Notes under the pieces: model-generated
Database searches by the model: none
What the model saw: only the letters and a program-made list of their open reading frames with translations
What the model was told of the DNA's origin: nothing
NCBI GenBank assembly: GCA_030649165.1
Contig: JAUSGG010000007.1
Coordinates: forward strand, 1 to 64,000
Length of the DNA stretch: 64,000 nt
Reading direction: 5' to 3'
Origin: Armatimonadota bacterium
GTDB taxonomy: Bacteria; Armatimonadota; UBA5829; JAUSEB01
Shown here: in pieces, positions 35,458 to 45,776 of the stretch
How the letters are laid out: each line of letters begins with the position of its first letter
How positions within the stretch are numbered: position 1 is the first letter of the stretch
Made by a program: the position numbers and the translations under genes

Positions 35458-36752
35458 TATTCAGAGTCTCCTTTCATTGCCACATTCTTAATATTGGACG
35501 AATTCACCAAAAAGTCCAGTACCTTCTTACGCTGCAATCTGGACTTCAGTCTCGGCGCGCCGTCAGTCCGGTCGATATAGGCTTGCATGGAGGCTTTGGC
35601 GACCTTCCGTTCTTCGGCGAGTCGGCCGATCTCGGCATCCACATCCTCGTCCGACACGCTGATCTTCTCGCGTCTTGCTATTTCGAGGAGCGCCAGGTTT
35701 GTCCTGATATCACGTTCCGCATTCGAGGCCATTTCCTCCTGCAATTCCTCGAAGGATTTCTTCTCCGCCCGAAGATAGTCCACCAGCTCGACCTTCGCCT
35801 CGTCCAGACGCTCCGTGATGTCCTTCATCCGATGTTCGACCTCGTGGACTACCATTTCATAGGGAAAATGTATTTCCGAGTTCTCCACAATCTGCCAGAT
35901 GAGACTCGATTCCACTTGACGCTGAGCAACGTCTGAAGCCATAGTCTCCATTCGACTTTTTAGCGTCTTCCTGAGATCATCAACACTGTCGGCCCCGACC
36001 GATTTGGCAAACTCGTCGTCCAATTCCGGAACGCGCCGCTCCTTGATCTCAATCGCTCTAGCTTTGAGCTGCAGGGTCTTGCCCGCCAGTTCTTTATCGT
36101 GATAGTCCTCGGGATACTGGACCTCCACGACCTGCTCATCACCTGGCTGCATGCCGATCAGCTTTTCATCGAAAGCGTCGAGATTGGACCCGGCCTGGAC
36201 CATCTGCAAGTTCGGCTTCGCTTCCGGATCGTCCATCTTCCGCAGCTCGACGTAGACAATGTCGTCTTTCTTGATCGGCCGGTCCACTATCGATTCCAGC
36301 TTCGCCGCGCGCTGGCGGATATCGTCGATCTGCCGCTCCACATCTTCGTCAGACACCATAGGAGTGATGCGCTCCACCGTGAGGTTGACGTACTCGCCAA
36401 GCTCGATTTTCGGGGCCAACGGCACTGTCGCCTTGAAGATCAGCGGCTGCTCTTGATCGAACTGAACGATTTCCACATCCGGCAGGTCGTACGGCGTTAT
36501 CTCAGCTTCTTTGACGGCATCCTCGTAAGCCTCCGGCAGAAGCGCGCGCACAGCGCGGTCCTTCAACGACTCCTCATCTATATAGCGTTCTATCAATGCG
36601 CGCGGGGCTTTGCCTTTTCTGAAGCCCGGGACCGACACGCGCTTCGACAGATGCTGGAAGGCGTGCTCCAGGGCCTCCGCCACTCGCTCGGCCTCGACTT
36701 CGATATTCAGCTCGACCTTGCACGGGTCCAGTTGCTCTTTCGTCTTGAGCAT
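35457..36752 (-). CDS. tig: Trigger factor
   Basis: Ribosome-bound chaperone and prolyl isomerase of 431 aa that meets nascent chains. The ribosome-docking signature is [17 protein letters not shown] near residue 43. The FKBP-like domain spans about 150-240 ([15 protein letters not shown] to [13 protein letters not shown]) and the rest is the helical C-terminal arms. ATG 36752 is chosen because AGGAG lies 7 bases upstream; a TTG one codon earlier is possible. It is the first gene of the tig-clpP-clpX-lon block. Confidence 0.95.
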   Translation of the reverse strand: MLKTKEQLDPCKVELNIEVEAERVAEALEHAFQHLSKRVSVPGFRKGKAPRALIERYIDEESLKDRAVRALLPEAYEDAVKEAEITPYDLPDVEIVQFDQEQPLIFKATVPLAPKIELGEYVNLTVERITPMVSDEDVERQIDDIRQRAAKLESIVDRPIKKDDIVYVELRKMDDPEAKPNLQMVQAGSNLDAFDEKLIGMQPGDEQVVEVQYPEDYHDKELAGKTLQLKARAIEIKERRVPELDDEFAKSVGADSVDDLRKTLKSRMETMASDVAQRQVESSLIWQIVENSEIHFPYEMVVHEVEHRMKDITERLDEAKVELVDYLRAEKKSFEELQEEMASNAERDIRTNLALLEIARREKISVSDEDVDAEIGRLAEERKVAKASMQAYIDRTDGAPRLKSRLQRKKVLDFLVNSSNIKNVAMKGDSE

Positions 36753-36964
36753 CAACGGTCTCCTATCGGTTGACGGTTGTCACTTGTCGGTTGTCGATTG
36801 AGCCGACCGACCCCCTCTCCCTTCCAGGGAGAGGGCCGGGGTGAGGGTCGAACGTCTTGCCAACTTTCTATGCTGAGGGAACGGCCTTGATACGCCAAAC
36901 GCGCCAGAATCAAGTATAACGTAGTTCCCGCAGCGCCAACCCTCGACTCCTTCGACTCCCGTTC
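36753..36964. other. Spacer upstream of tig with repeats
   Basis: Contains GGTTGACGGTTGTCACTTGTCGG heptamers (36768-36790), the CCCCTCTCCCTTCCAGGGAGAGGG hairpin (36811-36853) and one palindrome-bracketed element (36868-36937). No obvious -10/-35 pair for tig was found. Confidence 0.55.
36868..36937. repeat. Palindrome-bracketed variable element, copy 2
   Basis: Begins CTATGCTGAGGGAACGGCCT and ends GTAGTTCCCGCAGCGCC. The same ends occur at 9363-9427 (CTATCCTGCGGGAACGGCCT ... GTAGTTCCCGCAACGC) and 39361-39427 (CTATCCTGCGGAACGGCCT ... AGTTCCCGCAGCAC). The inner 30-37 bases are unrelated among the three copies. Confidence 0.65.
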
Positions 36965-37046
36965 AAAAAAACACAGGGTATGATTATCAGGATACTCCAG
37001 CGGCTACTCACGTCAAATCCACTGTCTATCCCTGATGCATACCCTG
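36965..37046 (-). terminator. Terminator of the tRNA cluster
   Basis: On the minus strand CAGGGTATGCATCAGG (plus 37031-37046) pairs with CCTGATAATCATACCCTG (plus 36974-36991) around a 39-base core, then GTG and seven Ts (plus 36965-36971). It is an intrinsic-terminator layout with a long loop, 13 bases beyond the tRNA-Gly 3-prime end. Confidence 0.7.
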
Positions 37047-37058
37047 GTAGATGTAAAC

Positions 37059-37133
37059 TGGAGCGGGAGACGGGATTCGAACCCGCGACATCCACCTTGG
37101 CAAGGTGGCGTTCTACCACTGAACCACTCCCGC
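37059..37133 (-). tRNA. tRNA-Gly (GCC)
   Basis: The full cloverleaf is visible on the minus strand. Acceptor GCGGGAG pairs with CTCCCGC; the D-loop is GGTTCAGTGGTAGAA, the anticodon arm CCACCTTGCCAAGGTGG (anticodon GCC), and the T-arm GCGGGTTCGAATCCCGT. The 3-prime CCA is encoded. Last gene of a Lys-Leu-Gly cluster. Confidence 0.97.
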
Positions 37134-37307
37134 ATTTTAGATGTTAGAGGTTAGATGTTAGACCACCAAATTCCCGGACGATTCGTCTAACCTTTTACCC
37201 CCAACTCGGCGCTAGATCCCAGGTCCACGCGCATCTTAGATGTTGGAAGTTACGCATAATATCAAACGCCCGCCTTGAGGCGCCATCTCTAACCTCCAAC
37301 CCTAAAG

Positions 37308-37391
37308 TGGTGGGCGAGAGGAGAGTTGAACTCCTACGCCTTGCGGCACTAGATCCTAAGTCTAGCGTGTCTGCCATTCCACCACTCGCCC
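37308..37391 (-). tRNA. tRNA-Leu (TAG)
   Basis: Class II tRNA with acceptor GGGCGAG / CTCGCCC, D-region GTGGTGGAATGGCAGACACG, anticodon arm CTAGA-CTTAGGA-TCTAG (anticodon TAG), a variable arm (TGCCGCAAGGCG) and T-arm AGGAGTTCAACTCCT-like. CCA is encoded. Confidence 0.96.
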
Positions 37392-37477
37392 GGTTCAGAA
37401 GCTGGAAGTTAGACGTTAGAAGTTAGAACCTAATCCGCGCGCTCTAAACTCTAACCTCCAACCTCTACCTCTAAACC

Positions 37478-37553
<76 letters not shown>

Positions 37554-37705
37554 ACGATCGCAATCGGAGCTGATCTCGGATGACCTTTACAGCCTCGTGG
37601 CTCCGCTCCGGATCCGCCCTTGGGTCGCTAGTCATTATACCCTTCAAATCAGCCGGGCGTCAAGCGTCCTCAGCCCACTCCCGCGCGCAAACCAAGAGCA
37701 AACTT

Positions 37706-37734
37706 ATTATGGCAGAGGGGTTGGGATTTGTCAA
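37706..37734 (-). promoter_or_regulatory. Promoter of the tRNA cluster
   Basis: On the minus strand a perfect TTGACA (plus 37729-37734), exactly 17 bases, then CATAAT (plus 37706-37711). It reads toward tRNA-Lys about 150 bases away and is the strongest consensus promoter in the window. Confidence 0.8.
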
Positions 37735-37774
37735 CAGTCGGTTCTCGGTTGAGTGAGTTCAGTTTCGCGGGAAT

Positions 37775-38012
37775 GTCATTCCGACCGAAGTGAAGGAATC
37801 TGCTTTTTCCGGTTGCGTCACGCTCAAAAGCAGATTTCCCGACTCCGCTGGCGCTCCGCTCCTAAGGAAGCGCCCCGTTTCGGGATTTCCGGGTTGGGAC
37901 CCGAAGCTGTCCGCTATAGCATGCGTATGACGCCCAACCCTCAAATCCCGAAACACCGGGGTGGTTCCTTTCCGAAATAACCCCGCCCGCGGGGTCGGTT
38001 GCTCGAAATGAC
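37775..38012. mobile_element. MITE-like composite repeat, copy 2 (238 bp)
   Basis: Opposite orientation to the copy at 9305-9524. Termini GTCATTCCGA (37775-37784) and TCGAAATGAC (38003-38012). Shared modules: GAATCTGCTTTTTCCGG with AAGCAGATTTCCCGACT and CGCTGGCGCTCCGCTCCTAA at one end, and AACCCCG-CCCGCGGGGTCGGTTGCTCGAAATGAC at the other. Its middle is different: 22-bp arms (37877-37898 and 37933-37954, two mismatches) that bracket a 34-base core. Neither copy encodes a protein. Confidence 0.55.
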
Positions 38013-38062
38013 GATGCCCGGAAGACTGAACTGTTACTGACGGTTGTCAGTTGACGGTCATT

Positions 38063-38086
38063 GGGGCGACCCTCTGCGGTCGCCCC
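38063..38086 (-). terminator. Hairpin after the CBS-GGDEF gene
   Basis: GGGGCGACC-CTCTGC-GGTCGCCCC, a perfect 9-bp stem with a 6-base loop, 12 bases beyond the stop codon. There is no T-run. Confidence 0.5.
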
Positions 38087-38097
38087 GATGACGCGGA

Positions 38098-39093
38098 CTA
38101 GTTCGGCGCGGGCTCCAGCGACGGCGCGGCGCAAAGGATTTCGCTGCGATTGCGCCCGTTTGCCTTAGCTTGATACATAGCCGAGTCGGCCATTCGCAGG
38201 AGCTCATCGACATTGTCCGGACCGCTCATGCCATCATACGCTGTCACGCCACAGCTTACGGTGATGGAGAGCGTCTCGTCTGCCGCGGTAAAGGCGTGAG
38301 ACTGCACGGCGATCCGAATACGTTCGGCGACGCACAACATGCTGCGCAAATCGCCCTGGCCCACTACTACAAACTCTTCTCCGCCGTACCTGGCTACGAT
38401 GTCTTCCGCGCGCACTGCGTCGTGGAGAAGAATCCCCAGCGCTCGCAGCACGTGATCGCCGACATCGTGACCGTAACGGTCGTTGACATCCTTGAAGTGG
38501 TCGATATCAATCATCGCGCAGCCGAGACTAACCCCGTAGCGGCTGGCCCTCGACATCTCATCCTCAAACCGCTGGAAAAGAAGGCGCCGGTTAAAGAGGC
38601 CCGTCAACGGGTCGGTGATGGAAAGCTGTTCCAGCTCCGCATTTTTGCTGTGAAGCTCTTCCGTGCGTTCCTGCACCATCTTCTCCAGTTTGTGAGAGTA
38701 GCGCTCCAGCGCGTGCATGCTGCCATTGAGGATATCCGTCTGCGTCACCAGGCCGACCAGCCTGCCATCGCTTCCCGTAACCGGAAAGCGGCGGCAATGC
38801 CTGGTTTTCATCATGCTGCCCGCCTCCGACAACGTCGTAGACTCAGGGATACTATAAACGGGACGACTCATAAAGTCGCCCACGCGGAGTCGAGTGCTTT
38901 TCCCGGCGTTTTCGGCATAGAACCTGACTACATCACGTTCGGTGACAATCCCTACGGGGCAATCTCGTTCGACCACGATCTGACAGCTAATAGAGGATCG
39001 CGCCATGCGCTCGACGACAGTGAGCAGTGGCTCGTCAGGAGAGGCGGTTTCAACCAACCTCGTCATAACGGCGCCGATCTTTACTTCGGCCAA
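38098..39093 (-). CDS. CBS-pair diguanylate cyclase (GGDEF)
   Basis: A 331-aa cytosolic signalling protein. Residues 1-130 hold two CBS motifs (MTRLVETASPDEPLLTVVERM with PVGIVTERDVVRF; MSRPVYSIPESTTLSEAGSMM with LVGLVTQTDIL), which usually bind adenine nucleotides. A coiled coil (HALERYSHKLEKMVQERTEEL) links to a GGDEF domain at about 170-320 with ITDPLTGLFNRRLL and an intact active site RYGGEEFVVV; the protein should make cyclic di-GMP from two GTP. An RxxD inhibitory site is not evident at the usual position. The start is TTG 39093, with AAGGG about 10 bases upstream. Adenylate charge control of c-di-GMP is a plausible inference. Confidence 0.92.
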   Translation of the reverse strand: MAEVKIGAVMTRLVETASPDEPLLTVVERMARSSISCQIVVERDCPVGIVTERDVVRFYAENAGKSTRLRVGDFMSRPVYSIPESTTLSEAGSMMKTRHCRRFPVTGSDGRLVGLVTQTDILNGSMHALERYSHKLEKMVQERTEELHSKNAELEQLSITDPLTGLFNRRLLFQRFEDEMSRASRYGVSLGCAMIDIDHFKDVNDRYGHDVGDHVLRALGILLHDAVRAEDIVARYGGEEFVVVGQGDLRSMLCVAERIRIAVQSHAFTAADETLSITVSCGVTAYDGMSGPDNVDELLRMADSAMYQAKANGRNRSEILCAAPSLEPAPN

Positions 39094-39489
39094 TCTGTGG
39101 TTTCCCTTCTAGCGAACGCAAGAGCGGTCGCCTGTTACAGCCCTGGGGTATCGGTGGGGATACGGCGCTTTGCCGCGGCACGAGGGACTTGGGGCCGTGG
39201 CCAGCCGGACCCCCGCAGGACCTACTACTTAATACATCGGCTGAAAACCTCCGATTCCTTATGCCGAATTTCTGCTCGTGAGAGCAGGCGTCGAATAAAG
39301 TGTAGTGGTCGGACAGAACCCCACCCCAGCCCTCCCCTGACTGGGGAGGGGGTAGGTTACCTATCCTGCGGAACGGCCTCATAAGACCAGCTCATCGAAT
39401 ATCGTCGAAGTCAGTTCCCGCAGCACGCTCCACGCCGTTTTCATTCCCTTGGCTGGCTCGAAGCGCCGTGGGTGACTGTTCACTGTTTA
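39094..39489. other. Spacer between the GGDEF and uvrB genes
   Basis: No gene is seen. It holds the CCCTCCCCTGACTGGGGAGGG hairpin repeat (39318-39358), directly followed by a palindrome-bracketed element (39361-39427) and a GACTGTTCACTGTTTACTACC phrase (39474-39494) that overlaps the uvrB stop. Confidence 0.6.
39361..39427. repeat. Palindrome-bracketed variable element, copy 3
   Basis: CTATCCTGCGGAACGGCCTC at the left and CAGTTCCCGCAGCAC at the right, with a 35-base interior unlike copies 1 (9363-9427) and 2 (36868-36937). Confidence 0.6.
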
Positions 39490-41481
39490 CTACCACTTCG
39501 CGCTTGGCAGCAGCTTCTTCAGCCTGATGATCTCATCGCGGACCTGGGCGGCGTGCTCGAAGTCGAGCGCTCGGGCGGCCTGCTTCATCTCTCGCTCCAA
39601 ATCAGCCAACGTCAACATAAGCTGGTCAAGGGGAAGGGATTCGACAGCCTGTCTGCTGACGCCGTAATACGCCCTGGTTTCGGCGACGCGTTTTGCCTCG
39701 ATGACGTCCCTGACAGCCTTGGTGATCGTGGCCGGTGTGATGCCGTACTTTTCGTTATATTCGAGCTGCACGGCGCGGCGTCTGTTGGTCTCATCTATCG
39801 CGCGGCGCATCGAATCGGTTACGTTGTCGGCGTACATCAGCACCTTGCCGCTGACGTTTCTCGCGGCGCGTCCGATCGTCTGGATCAGGGAGGTCTCGGA
39901 GCGCAGGAAGCCCTCCTTGTCCGCGTCCAGTATCGCCACAAGCGAGACTTCCGGAAGGTCCAGACCCTCGCGGAGCAGGTTAATGCCGACCACGACATCG
40001 TAGACCCCTATTCGCAGGTCGCGCAGTATCTCCTGTCGTTCCAGGGTGTGGATCTCGGAGTGCAGGTAGTGGACCTTGACCTCCAAATCGAGAAGGTACT
40101 CCGACAGGTCCTCGGCCATCTTCTTCGTCAGGGTGGTGACCAGGATACGACGCCCCTGACCGACGCACTTGCGGATTTCGCCGATCAGGTCGTCGATTTG
40201 GCCTTTGGTCGTCCGGACCTCCACCTCGGGGTCCAGCAGCCCCGTGGGACGTATGAGCTGTTCGGCGATCCGCTGGCTGTGCCTCATCTCATACTGTCCC
40301 GGCGTTGCGGAGACGAATATGGCCTGGCCAATCCGCGCCTGAAACTCCTCAAACCGAAGCGGCCTGTTATCCAGAGCCGAGGGCAGACGAAAACCGAACT
40401 CGACCAGGGTTCCCTTGCGCGACCGGTCGCCGTTGTACATGCCGTGGAGTTGCGGGATCGTCTGGTGCGACTCGTCAATGAACAGCAGGAAATCCTCCGG
40501 GAAATAATCGAGCAGCGTGTGCGGAGCGCTGCCTTCGGGCCTGCCGTCGAGGATTCGGGAGTAGTTCTCGATGCCCGAGCAGTAGCCGACCTCGCGCATC
40601 ATCTCAAGATCGTATCTGGTCCTCTGTTCGATCCGCTGAGCTTCCAGCAGTTGCCCGCTCCGGGTGAAATAGTCTACGCGGTCGAGCATCTCCTGCTCGA
40701 TCTCTTTCATCGCGCGCTCCATCTTGTCCCACGGGGTGACGAAATGGGTTGCGGGGAACACCGTGGCCTTGTCCAGAACGCTGATGACCTCGCCGGTCGT
40801 CGGATTGACATCCACGATCTTCTCGACATCGTCCCCGAAGAACTCCACCCGCGTGATGATCTCCTCGTCGGCCGGCTGGATTTCGAGAATATCCCCTCGA
40901 ACCCGAAACGTGCCCCGGCCCAGGGCGACGTCGTTGCGAGTAAACTGCATGTCGATCAGCCTGCGCAGCGTGGCGTTACGGTCGTAGGTCTTGCCGAGCT
41001 CCAAGGTCAGAATCGTCTCCTGGTAATCCTCCGGCGAACCGAGACCATAGATGCAGGAGACGCTCGCCACGATGATCACGTCACGCCTTTCGAGGACCGA
41101 CTGCGTGGCCGAGTGACGCAGCCGGTCGATCTCGTCATTGATCGAAGAGTCCTTTTCGATGTAGGTATCGGTCTGGGGGATGTACGCCTCAGGTTGATAA
41201 TAGTCGTAGTATGAGACGAAGTACTCCACTGCGTTGTCGGGAAAGAAAGTGCGGAACTCGCCGCAGAGCTGAGCGGCAAGCGTCTTGTTGTGCGCGATCA
41301 CGAGGGCCGGGCGCCGCACGGCCTCGATGACGTTCGCCATCGTGAACGTTTTGCCGGAACCCGTAACGCCAAGAAGGGTCTGGTAGCGATGGCCCTGTTC
41401 CAGACCCTCTACCAGCTTCTTTATCGCCTCCGGCTGATCGCCGGTCGGCTTGAACTCAGCTTTGATCTCGAATTCAGACAT
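39490..41481 (-). CDS. uvrB: Excinuclease ABC subunit B
   Basis: Damage-recognition helicase-like subunit of nucleotide excision repair. From ATG 41481 it is 663 aa, the normal length; the open frame runs on upstream without homology. Visible motifs: [19 protein letters not shown], Walker [14 protein letters not shown], the beta-hairpin [20 protein letters not shown], helicase motifs [50 protein letters not shown] and TIGRAARN, and the C-terminal UVR motif ([27 protein letters not shown]). Monocistronic; its promoter region is AT rich just before the ATG. Confidence 0.98.
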   Translation of the reverse strand: MSEFEIKAEFKPTGDQPEAIKKLVEGLEQGHRYQTLLGVTGSGKTFTMANVIEAVRRPALVIAHNKTLAAQLCGEFRTFFPDNAVEYFVSYYDYYQPEAYIPQTDTYIEKDSSINDEIDRLRHSATQSVLERRDVIIVASVSCIYGLGSPEDYQETILTLELGKTYDRNATLRRLIDMQFTRNDVALGRGTFRVRGDILEIQPADEEIITRVEFFGDDVEKIVDVNPTTGEVISVLDKATVFPATHFVTPWDKMERAMKEIEQEMLDRVDYFTRSGQLLEAQRIEQRTRYDLEMMREVGYCSGIENYSRILDGRPEGSAPHTLLDYFPEDFLLFIDESHQTIPQLHGMYNGDRSRKGTLVEFGFRLPSALDNRPLRFEEFQARIGQAIFVSATPGQYEMRHSQRIAEQLIRPTGLLDPEVEVRTTKGQIDDLIGEIRKCVGQGRRILVTTLTKKMAEDLSEYLLDLEVKVHYLHSEIHTLERQEILRDLRIGVYDVVVGINLLREGLDLPEVSLVAILDADKEGFLRSETSLIQTIGRAARNVSGKVLMYADNVTDSMRRAIDETNRRRAVQLEYNEKYGITPATITKAVRDVIEAKRVAETRAYYGVSRQAVESLPLDQLMLTLADLEREMKQAARALDFEHAAQVRDEIIRLKKLLPSAKW

Positions 41482-41637
41482 TTTACTATAATTATGATAC
41501 CAGAAACGCATGGTGAACCGAAGCAAAAAGACCGGGAAGCCTGTTGTTGGTTGATAGTTGTTGGCTGTCGGTTGCGTCGGACGTGTCCCACCTGTCGGAC
41601 ACGTCCGACTCGTTCGACTCCTCCGACTCACGCTTCC

Positions 41638-41666
41638 TTGAAACGAACACCTCACTCTGCTATAAT
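41638..41666 (+). promoter_or_regulatory. Promoter of the TPR-nadK-recN gene run
   Basis: TTGAAA (41638-41643), a 17-bp spacer and a perfect TATAAT (41661-41666), 35 bases before the ATG at 41702. It follows a run of GTCCGACTCG 9-mers (41598-41630). Confidence 0.8.
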
Positions 41667-41701
41667 TGACCGCGAATCTAGGAACAGGGAGTGGATGCAT
41701 A

Positions 41702-43147
41702 ATGAAGGCTAGAAGCTTGATTGCGGTAGTGTTGTTGGCAGTCCTATGTCTGTGGATAGCGACCGCGGGCCATTCGGCCCCCAGCGCGGTGGATAAAGCC
41801 GCGGACCTGTTCAAAAAGGGCAATACAGCCGAAGCAATTGCCACACTCAAAGCGGCGAACGAAGCTAAGCCGAACGATCCGAACGTGCTCAGTTGGCTTG
41901 GGTATCTGTATGTAAAATCGGGCCAGTACAACGAGGCCGTTGGCGTTCTGGAACGGGCCGTTCAGCTCAAACCGAAGAACCCCGACGTCCGCATCAACCT
42001 CGGCAGCGCTTATACAAATCTTGGTGACGATGCCAAGGCCCTCCCGCACAACCTGGAGGCTGTAAAGCTCAGGCCGAAATCGGCGGACGCCCACTATAAC
42101 CTCGCCAACTCCTACGCGAATACGGGCAGGCTCGACGAAGCTATCGCCGAGTACAAGGCCGCCCAGACGCTCAGCCCGAACGCGGCAAATGTCAAGAACG
42201 GCCTGGGACTTGCCCTGCAGCAGAAGTCGTCCGGTTCCCCGGAGTCGATTGCCGCGTTTGAACAGGCCGTCAGGTGCGATCCGCAGAACGTTCGCTATCT
42301 CACCGATCTCGGAATGGCGTATAAATCGGGCGGGAAGCTGGCGTCGGCAAGGTCGGCTTTGAGACAGGCGGCGGCGGTCGGACCCAACGACTACATGGCG
42401 CGCGTCGCGTACGGCGAAATCCTCTCCGAAAACAACCAGAACGAAGAGGCCGTGAAGGAATATGAGGCCGCGAGCAAGGTGCGACCCGATGAGTTCGTGC
42501 CGCACTACAACCTTGGCGTGCTTTACGGCAGGCAGGGCAACTTCGCGGACGCCGCCCGGGAGTACTCCAGGGCGCTTCAGCTTCAGCCGACAAGCGCCCA
42601 GGCGCTCGCGGGCCACGGTTGGGCCTTGTACAAGACCGGAAAGGCGCCGGAAGCCATTGCTCAGTTCAAGGCGGCCACAGAGAAAGATCAGAACTCGGGA
42701 GACATCTATAACAACCTCGCGATCATATACACGAATGAGAAGATGAAAGACGAGGCGGAAGCGGCGTGGACCCAGACGCTCAGACTTCAGCCCAGAAACA
42801 CCGCCGCTATGATGGCTCTCGGCAATCTGCTCCTTCAGAAGGGGCAGACCGCCAAGGCACAGGAGCATTACGAGAAGGCTGTGACCCTCGACCCGAAGTT
42901 CGCGGAAGCGCACGTGGGTCTGGGCCTGTGCTACGACCGGGCGGGAAACGTCGATAAGGCCATCGAGGAATACAGGACGGCGATCAAGCTCAACCCGAAT
43001 CTGCCGTCGGCCTACAACAACCTCGGAACCGCTCTTGAGAAGAAAGGGCAGCCTCAAGAGGCTATAGCTCAGTACAAGAAAGCGCTCGAACTCAACAAGA
43101 ACCACACTGACGCCAAGTTCAACCTCGAAAGGCTGACAAAGGAATAG
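41702..43147 (+). CDS. Exported TPR-repeat protein
   Basis: A 481-aa protein with an N-terminal signal peptide ([25 protein letters not shown], likely cleaved near residue 25) and then almost only tetratricopeptide repeats: a partial first one and twelve complete 34-residue units from about residue 60 to 468, e.g. [19 protein letters not shown] and [19 protein letters not shown]. It should be a periplasmic or surface protein-binding scaffold. First gene of a long same-strand run that includes envelope genes; the promoter at 41638-41666 is close. No catalytic domain. Confidence 0.92.
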   Translation: MKARSLIAVVLLAVLCLWIATAGHSAPSAVDKAADLFKKGNTAEAIATLKAANEAKPNDPNVLSWLGYLYVKSGQYNEAVGVLERAVQLKPKNPDVRINLGSAYTNLGDDAKALPHNLEAVKLRPKSADAHYNLANSYANTGRLDEAIAEYKAAQTLSPNAANVKNGLGLALQQKSSGSPESIAAFEQAVRCDPQNVRYLTDLGMAYKSGGKLASARSALRQAAAVGPNDYMARVAYGEILSENNQNEEAVKEYEAASKVRPDEFVPHYNLGVLYGRQGNFADAAREYSRALQLQPTSAQALAGHGWALYKTGKAPEAIAQFKAATEKDQNSGDIYNNLAIIYTNEKMKDEAEAAWTQTLRLQPRNTAAMMALGNLLLQKGQTAKAQEHYEKAVTLDPKFAEAHVGLGLCYDRAGNVDKAIEEYRTAIKLNPNLPSAYNNLGTALEKKGQPQEAIAQYKKALELNKNHTDAKFNLERLTKE

Positions 43148-43160
43148 TCCTGGACCGGCC

Positions 43161-44030
43161 ATGAAGAGAATCGGGATCGTCGCAAACTCGGGCAAGCCGG
43201 ACGCGCTCCAACTCGCCTCTGAGCTGGCCGACTGGCTTGCCGCCAGGAAAGTCGAGGTTCTCATCGAGCGCGAGTCGGCGGAACTGGTCAACAGGCCGGA
43301 TGTAGCCGCTGACGCCGAGATGATCGCCTCTTCGGACTTCGTCGTTGTTCTTGGCGGCGACGGCACGATACTCCGCGCGGCCCGGATGGTCGGTCCCAAA
43401 CGGACGCCGATACTGGGGGTCCACTTCGGCCAGTACGGCTTCATCACCGAGATTCATCCGCCAAATCTGGAATCCGCGATGGAACGCGCGCTCGCAGGCG
43501 ACTTCCTGATAAGCGACCGGCTGATGCTGAACGCGTCGTTGATCCGCGGCGGCAAGGAGTTGGCCCAATACAGCGCGCTGAACGATGTGGTGGTCGCGAA
43601 AGGCCCTCTCGCCCGGCTGCTCAGTCTGTCGATCTACGTTCACGATAAGTACATCGCCACCTACGCTTCCGACGGCATCATCGTCTCCACCCCGACCGGG
43701 TCCACGGCCTACTCGCTTTCGGCCGGCGGCCCCGTGGTAAACCCGAATGTCGATGTAATGCTGATCACGCCGATCTGCCCGCACACTCTGAACGCCCGGT
43801 CACTCGTCATTCCGGGCTCGGAATCGGTTCAGATAGTCGCCGAGTGCGATAGGGACGAAAGCTCGATGATGCTCACGACCGACGGTCAGACGGGGGTCCC
43901 GCTGCAGTGTTCCGACAAGGTAAACGTCGCCCGCGCGGAATACCCGGCCAGGATTATCATCTGGGACCCGCTGAGTTTCTACGATAAGCTGCAGAGCCGG
44001 CTGCGTTGGGGCGAAAGGTTCAGCGAGTAA
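43161..44030 (+). CDS. nadK: NAD kinase
   Basis: Phosphorylates NAD to NADP using ATP or polyphosphate. The 289-aa protein has the signature VVLGGDGTILRAAR near residue 66 (GGDG), HFGQYGFITEIHP, the second conserved segment ASDGIIVSTPTGSTAYSLSAGGPVV near residue 173 and the HTLNARSLVIPGSE region. It follows the TPR gene by 13 bases and precedes recN by 4, so it is in the same operon. Confidence 0.95.
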   Translation: MKRIGIVANSGKPDALQLASELADWLAARKVEVLIERESAELVNRPDVAADAEMIASSDFVVVLGGDGTILRAARMVGPKRTPILGVHFGQYGFITEIHPPNLESAMERALAGDFLISDRLMLNASLIRGGKELAQYSALNDVVVAKGPLARLLSLSIYVHDKYIATYASDGIIVSTPTGSTAYSLSAGGPVVNPNVDVMLITPICPHTLNARSLVIPGSESVQIVAECDRDESSMMLTTDGQTGVPLQCSDKVNVARAEYPARIIIWDPLSFYDKLQSRLRWGERFSE

Positions 44031-44034
44031 GGCC

Positions 44035-45711
44035 ATGCTGTCAGAGATCCACATCCGCGATTTTGCCCTGATCGACCGGTTGGACCTCAGTTTCAGAGGT
44101 GGGTTCAGCGCGGTGACGGGCGAGACCGGCGCGGGCAAATCGATCATCATCGACGCCATAAGCGCGATTCTCGGCGAGCGGCTGCCGGCGGACGTTGTGC
44201 GGACCGGGGCTGAGCGCGCGGTCATCGAAGCTGTATTCGACGTTGCCGACGCTCCGAGGGTCAAAGAGAAGGCCGGGGAGATGGACATAGAGATCGAAGA
44301 TAACGCCCTCTTCCTCTCTCGCGAGATCGGCGCGGGCAAATCGCAGTGCCGGATAAACGGGCGGCTCAGTCCGCTCTCGACAATGAGAGACCTGACGGAG
44401 GGGCTATTGGACCTCCACGGCCAGCACGAGCACCAGTCGCTGCTGGCCGCGGACGCGCACCTGGAGGCGCTGGACAACTGGCTCGGCTCTGAGGCCGCGG
44501 CTCTGCGCGCGCGGATGGCGGAGTTGTACGCCCGCCTCCGGGAGGTCCGGGGGGAGATCGAGGAACTGCGCAAAAACGAACGTGAGCGCGCGCATTTGCT
44601 GGACCTTTACAAGTTTCAACTTGCGGAGATAGAGTCCGCCGCGCTGACGCCGGGTGAGGAAGAACAGCTCGCGGCTGACCGGGCCAGGCTGGCGAACGCT
44701 GAGAAGCTGCACGCGATGGCGTCCGGCGTCTACGAGGCGCTGAGCGGCGGCGGGCAGGCAAACGGGGCCGTGGACGTTCTCGGCCAGGCGGCTCGGCAAA
44801 TGGAACAAATGGCGGCGGTCGATCCCTCCGTGGCTGACACGGCGGAGATGCTGCAGAGCGCGCTGTTCTCGGCGCAGGAGGTCCAGGCCTTCGCACGGAC
44901 CTACAGTGAGGGGCTGGAGTTCAACCCGCGGCGCCTCGAAACGATCGAGGAGCGGCTGGACCTGATCCGCGCCCTCAAGCGCAAGTACGGCGATTCGACC
45001 GAGCAGATTCTGGCTTACGCCGAGGAGACCGCGGGCAAAATCAGAGACATGGAAAACAGCGAGGAGCGCGGCCAGGAGCTTCAGGCGCAGATCGATCGCG
45101 CCCAGGCTGATGCGCAGGACGTCGCGGACAGGCTTTCCCGCCTGCGCCGGGGCAGGGCGAAGGAATTCGAGTCGGCGGTGATGGGCGAGCTGTCGGAGTT
45201 GGCGATGGAGCGGACGGAGTTCCGGATCTCGATTGAAGATGCCCAATTGTCCGCCGCCGGAATCGACGCAGTCGAGTTCCTTATATCGCCCAACCCGGGC
45301 GAGCCGCTCAAACCGCTTGTGAAGATCGCGTCGGGGGGCGAGATGTCGCGCATAATGCTCGCGCTGAAGTCGGTAATGGCCGTGGCGGACAGAGTCCCAA
45401 CGTTGATATTCGATGAGATAGACACGGGCATTGGCGGCAGGACGGCGAACGTTATCGGCGACAAGCTGGCGGCCCTCGGCGCGACGGCCCAGGTGATGTG
45501 CGTTACGCACCTGCCGCAGATAGCAAGCCGCGCGAGTTCTCACCTCAATGTGGCGAAGCAGGTTATCGACGAGCGGACCGTCGTGCGGGTGAGCGCTCTC
45601 GGCGAGGAAGACCGGGTGGAAGAGCTTGCGCGAATGCTCGGCTCCACCGAGAGCAGCGCGGAAGCGGCGATTCAGCACGCAAAGGAAATGCTTCGGTTGG
45701 GTGTTGGGTGA
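44035..45711 (+). CDS. recN: DNA repair protein RecN
   Basis: SMC-like ATPase for double-strand break repair, 558 aa. The N-terminal half has Walker A VTGETGAGKSIIIDAI and DLHGQHEHQSLL; the central part is coiled coil (about 150-350). The C-terminal half has the ABC signature ASGGEMSRIMLALK and Walker B LIFDEIDTGIGG, then VTHLPQIASRA. The final codons RLGVG and the stop lie in a GGTTGGGTGTTGGGTGAT heptamer run that continues into the spacer, so the exact C-terminus was shaped by a repeat. Four bases after nadK. Confidence 0.96.
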   Translation: MLSEIHIRDFALIDRLDLSFRGGFSAVTGETGAGKSIIIDAISAILGERLPADVVRTGAERAVIEAVFDVADAPRVKEKAGEMDIEIEDNALFLSREIGAGKSQCRINGRLSPLSTMRDLTEGLLDLHGQHEHQSLLAADAHLEALDNWLGSEAAALRARMAELYARLREVRGEIEELRKNERERAHLLDLYKFQLAEIESAALTPGEEEQLAADRARLANAEKLHAMASGVYEALSGGGQANGAVDVLGQAARQMEQMAAVDPSVADTAEMLQSALFSAQEVQAFARTYSEGLEFNPRRLETIEERLDLIRALKRKYGDSTEQILAYAEETAGKIRDMENSEERGQELQAQIDRAQADAQDVADRLSRLRRGRAKEFESAVMGELSELAMERTEFRISIEDAQLSAAGIDAVEFLISPNPGEPLKPLVKIASGGEMSRIMLALKSVMAVADRVPTLIFDEIDTGIGGRTANVIGDKLAALGATAQVMCVTHLPQIASRASSHLNVAKQVIDERTVVRVSALGEEDRVEELARMLGSTESSAEAAIQHAKEMLRLGVG

Positions 45712-45776
45712 TAAGCGCCAGGCGTTGGGTCGGACCGGTCGGACATGTCTGACGGGCTTTATCAGGAGGACCTTTC

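Noticed and set aside
39472-41214. 580-codon plus-strand frame opposite uvrB
   Set aside because: UvrB on the other strand is beyond doubt, and this frame has no conserved motif.
41485-41490. TATAGT before uvrB as its -10 box
   Set aside because: It is only 3 bases from the ATG and has no suitable -35 at 17 bases; the transcription start is left open.
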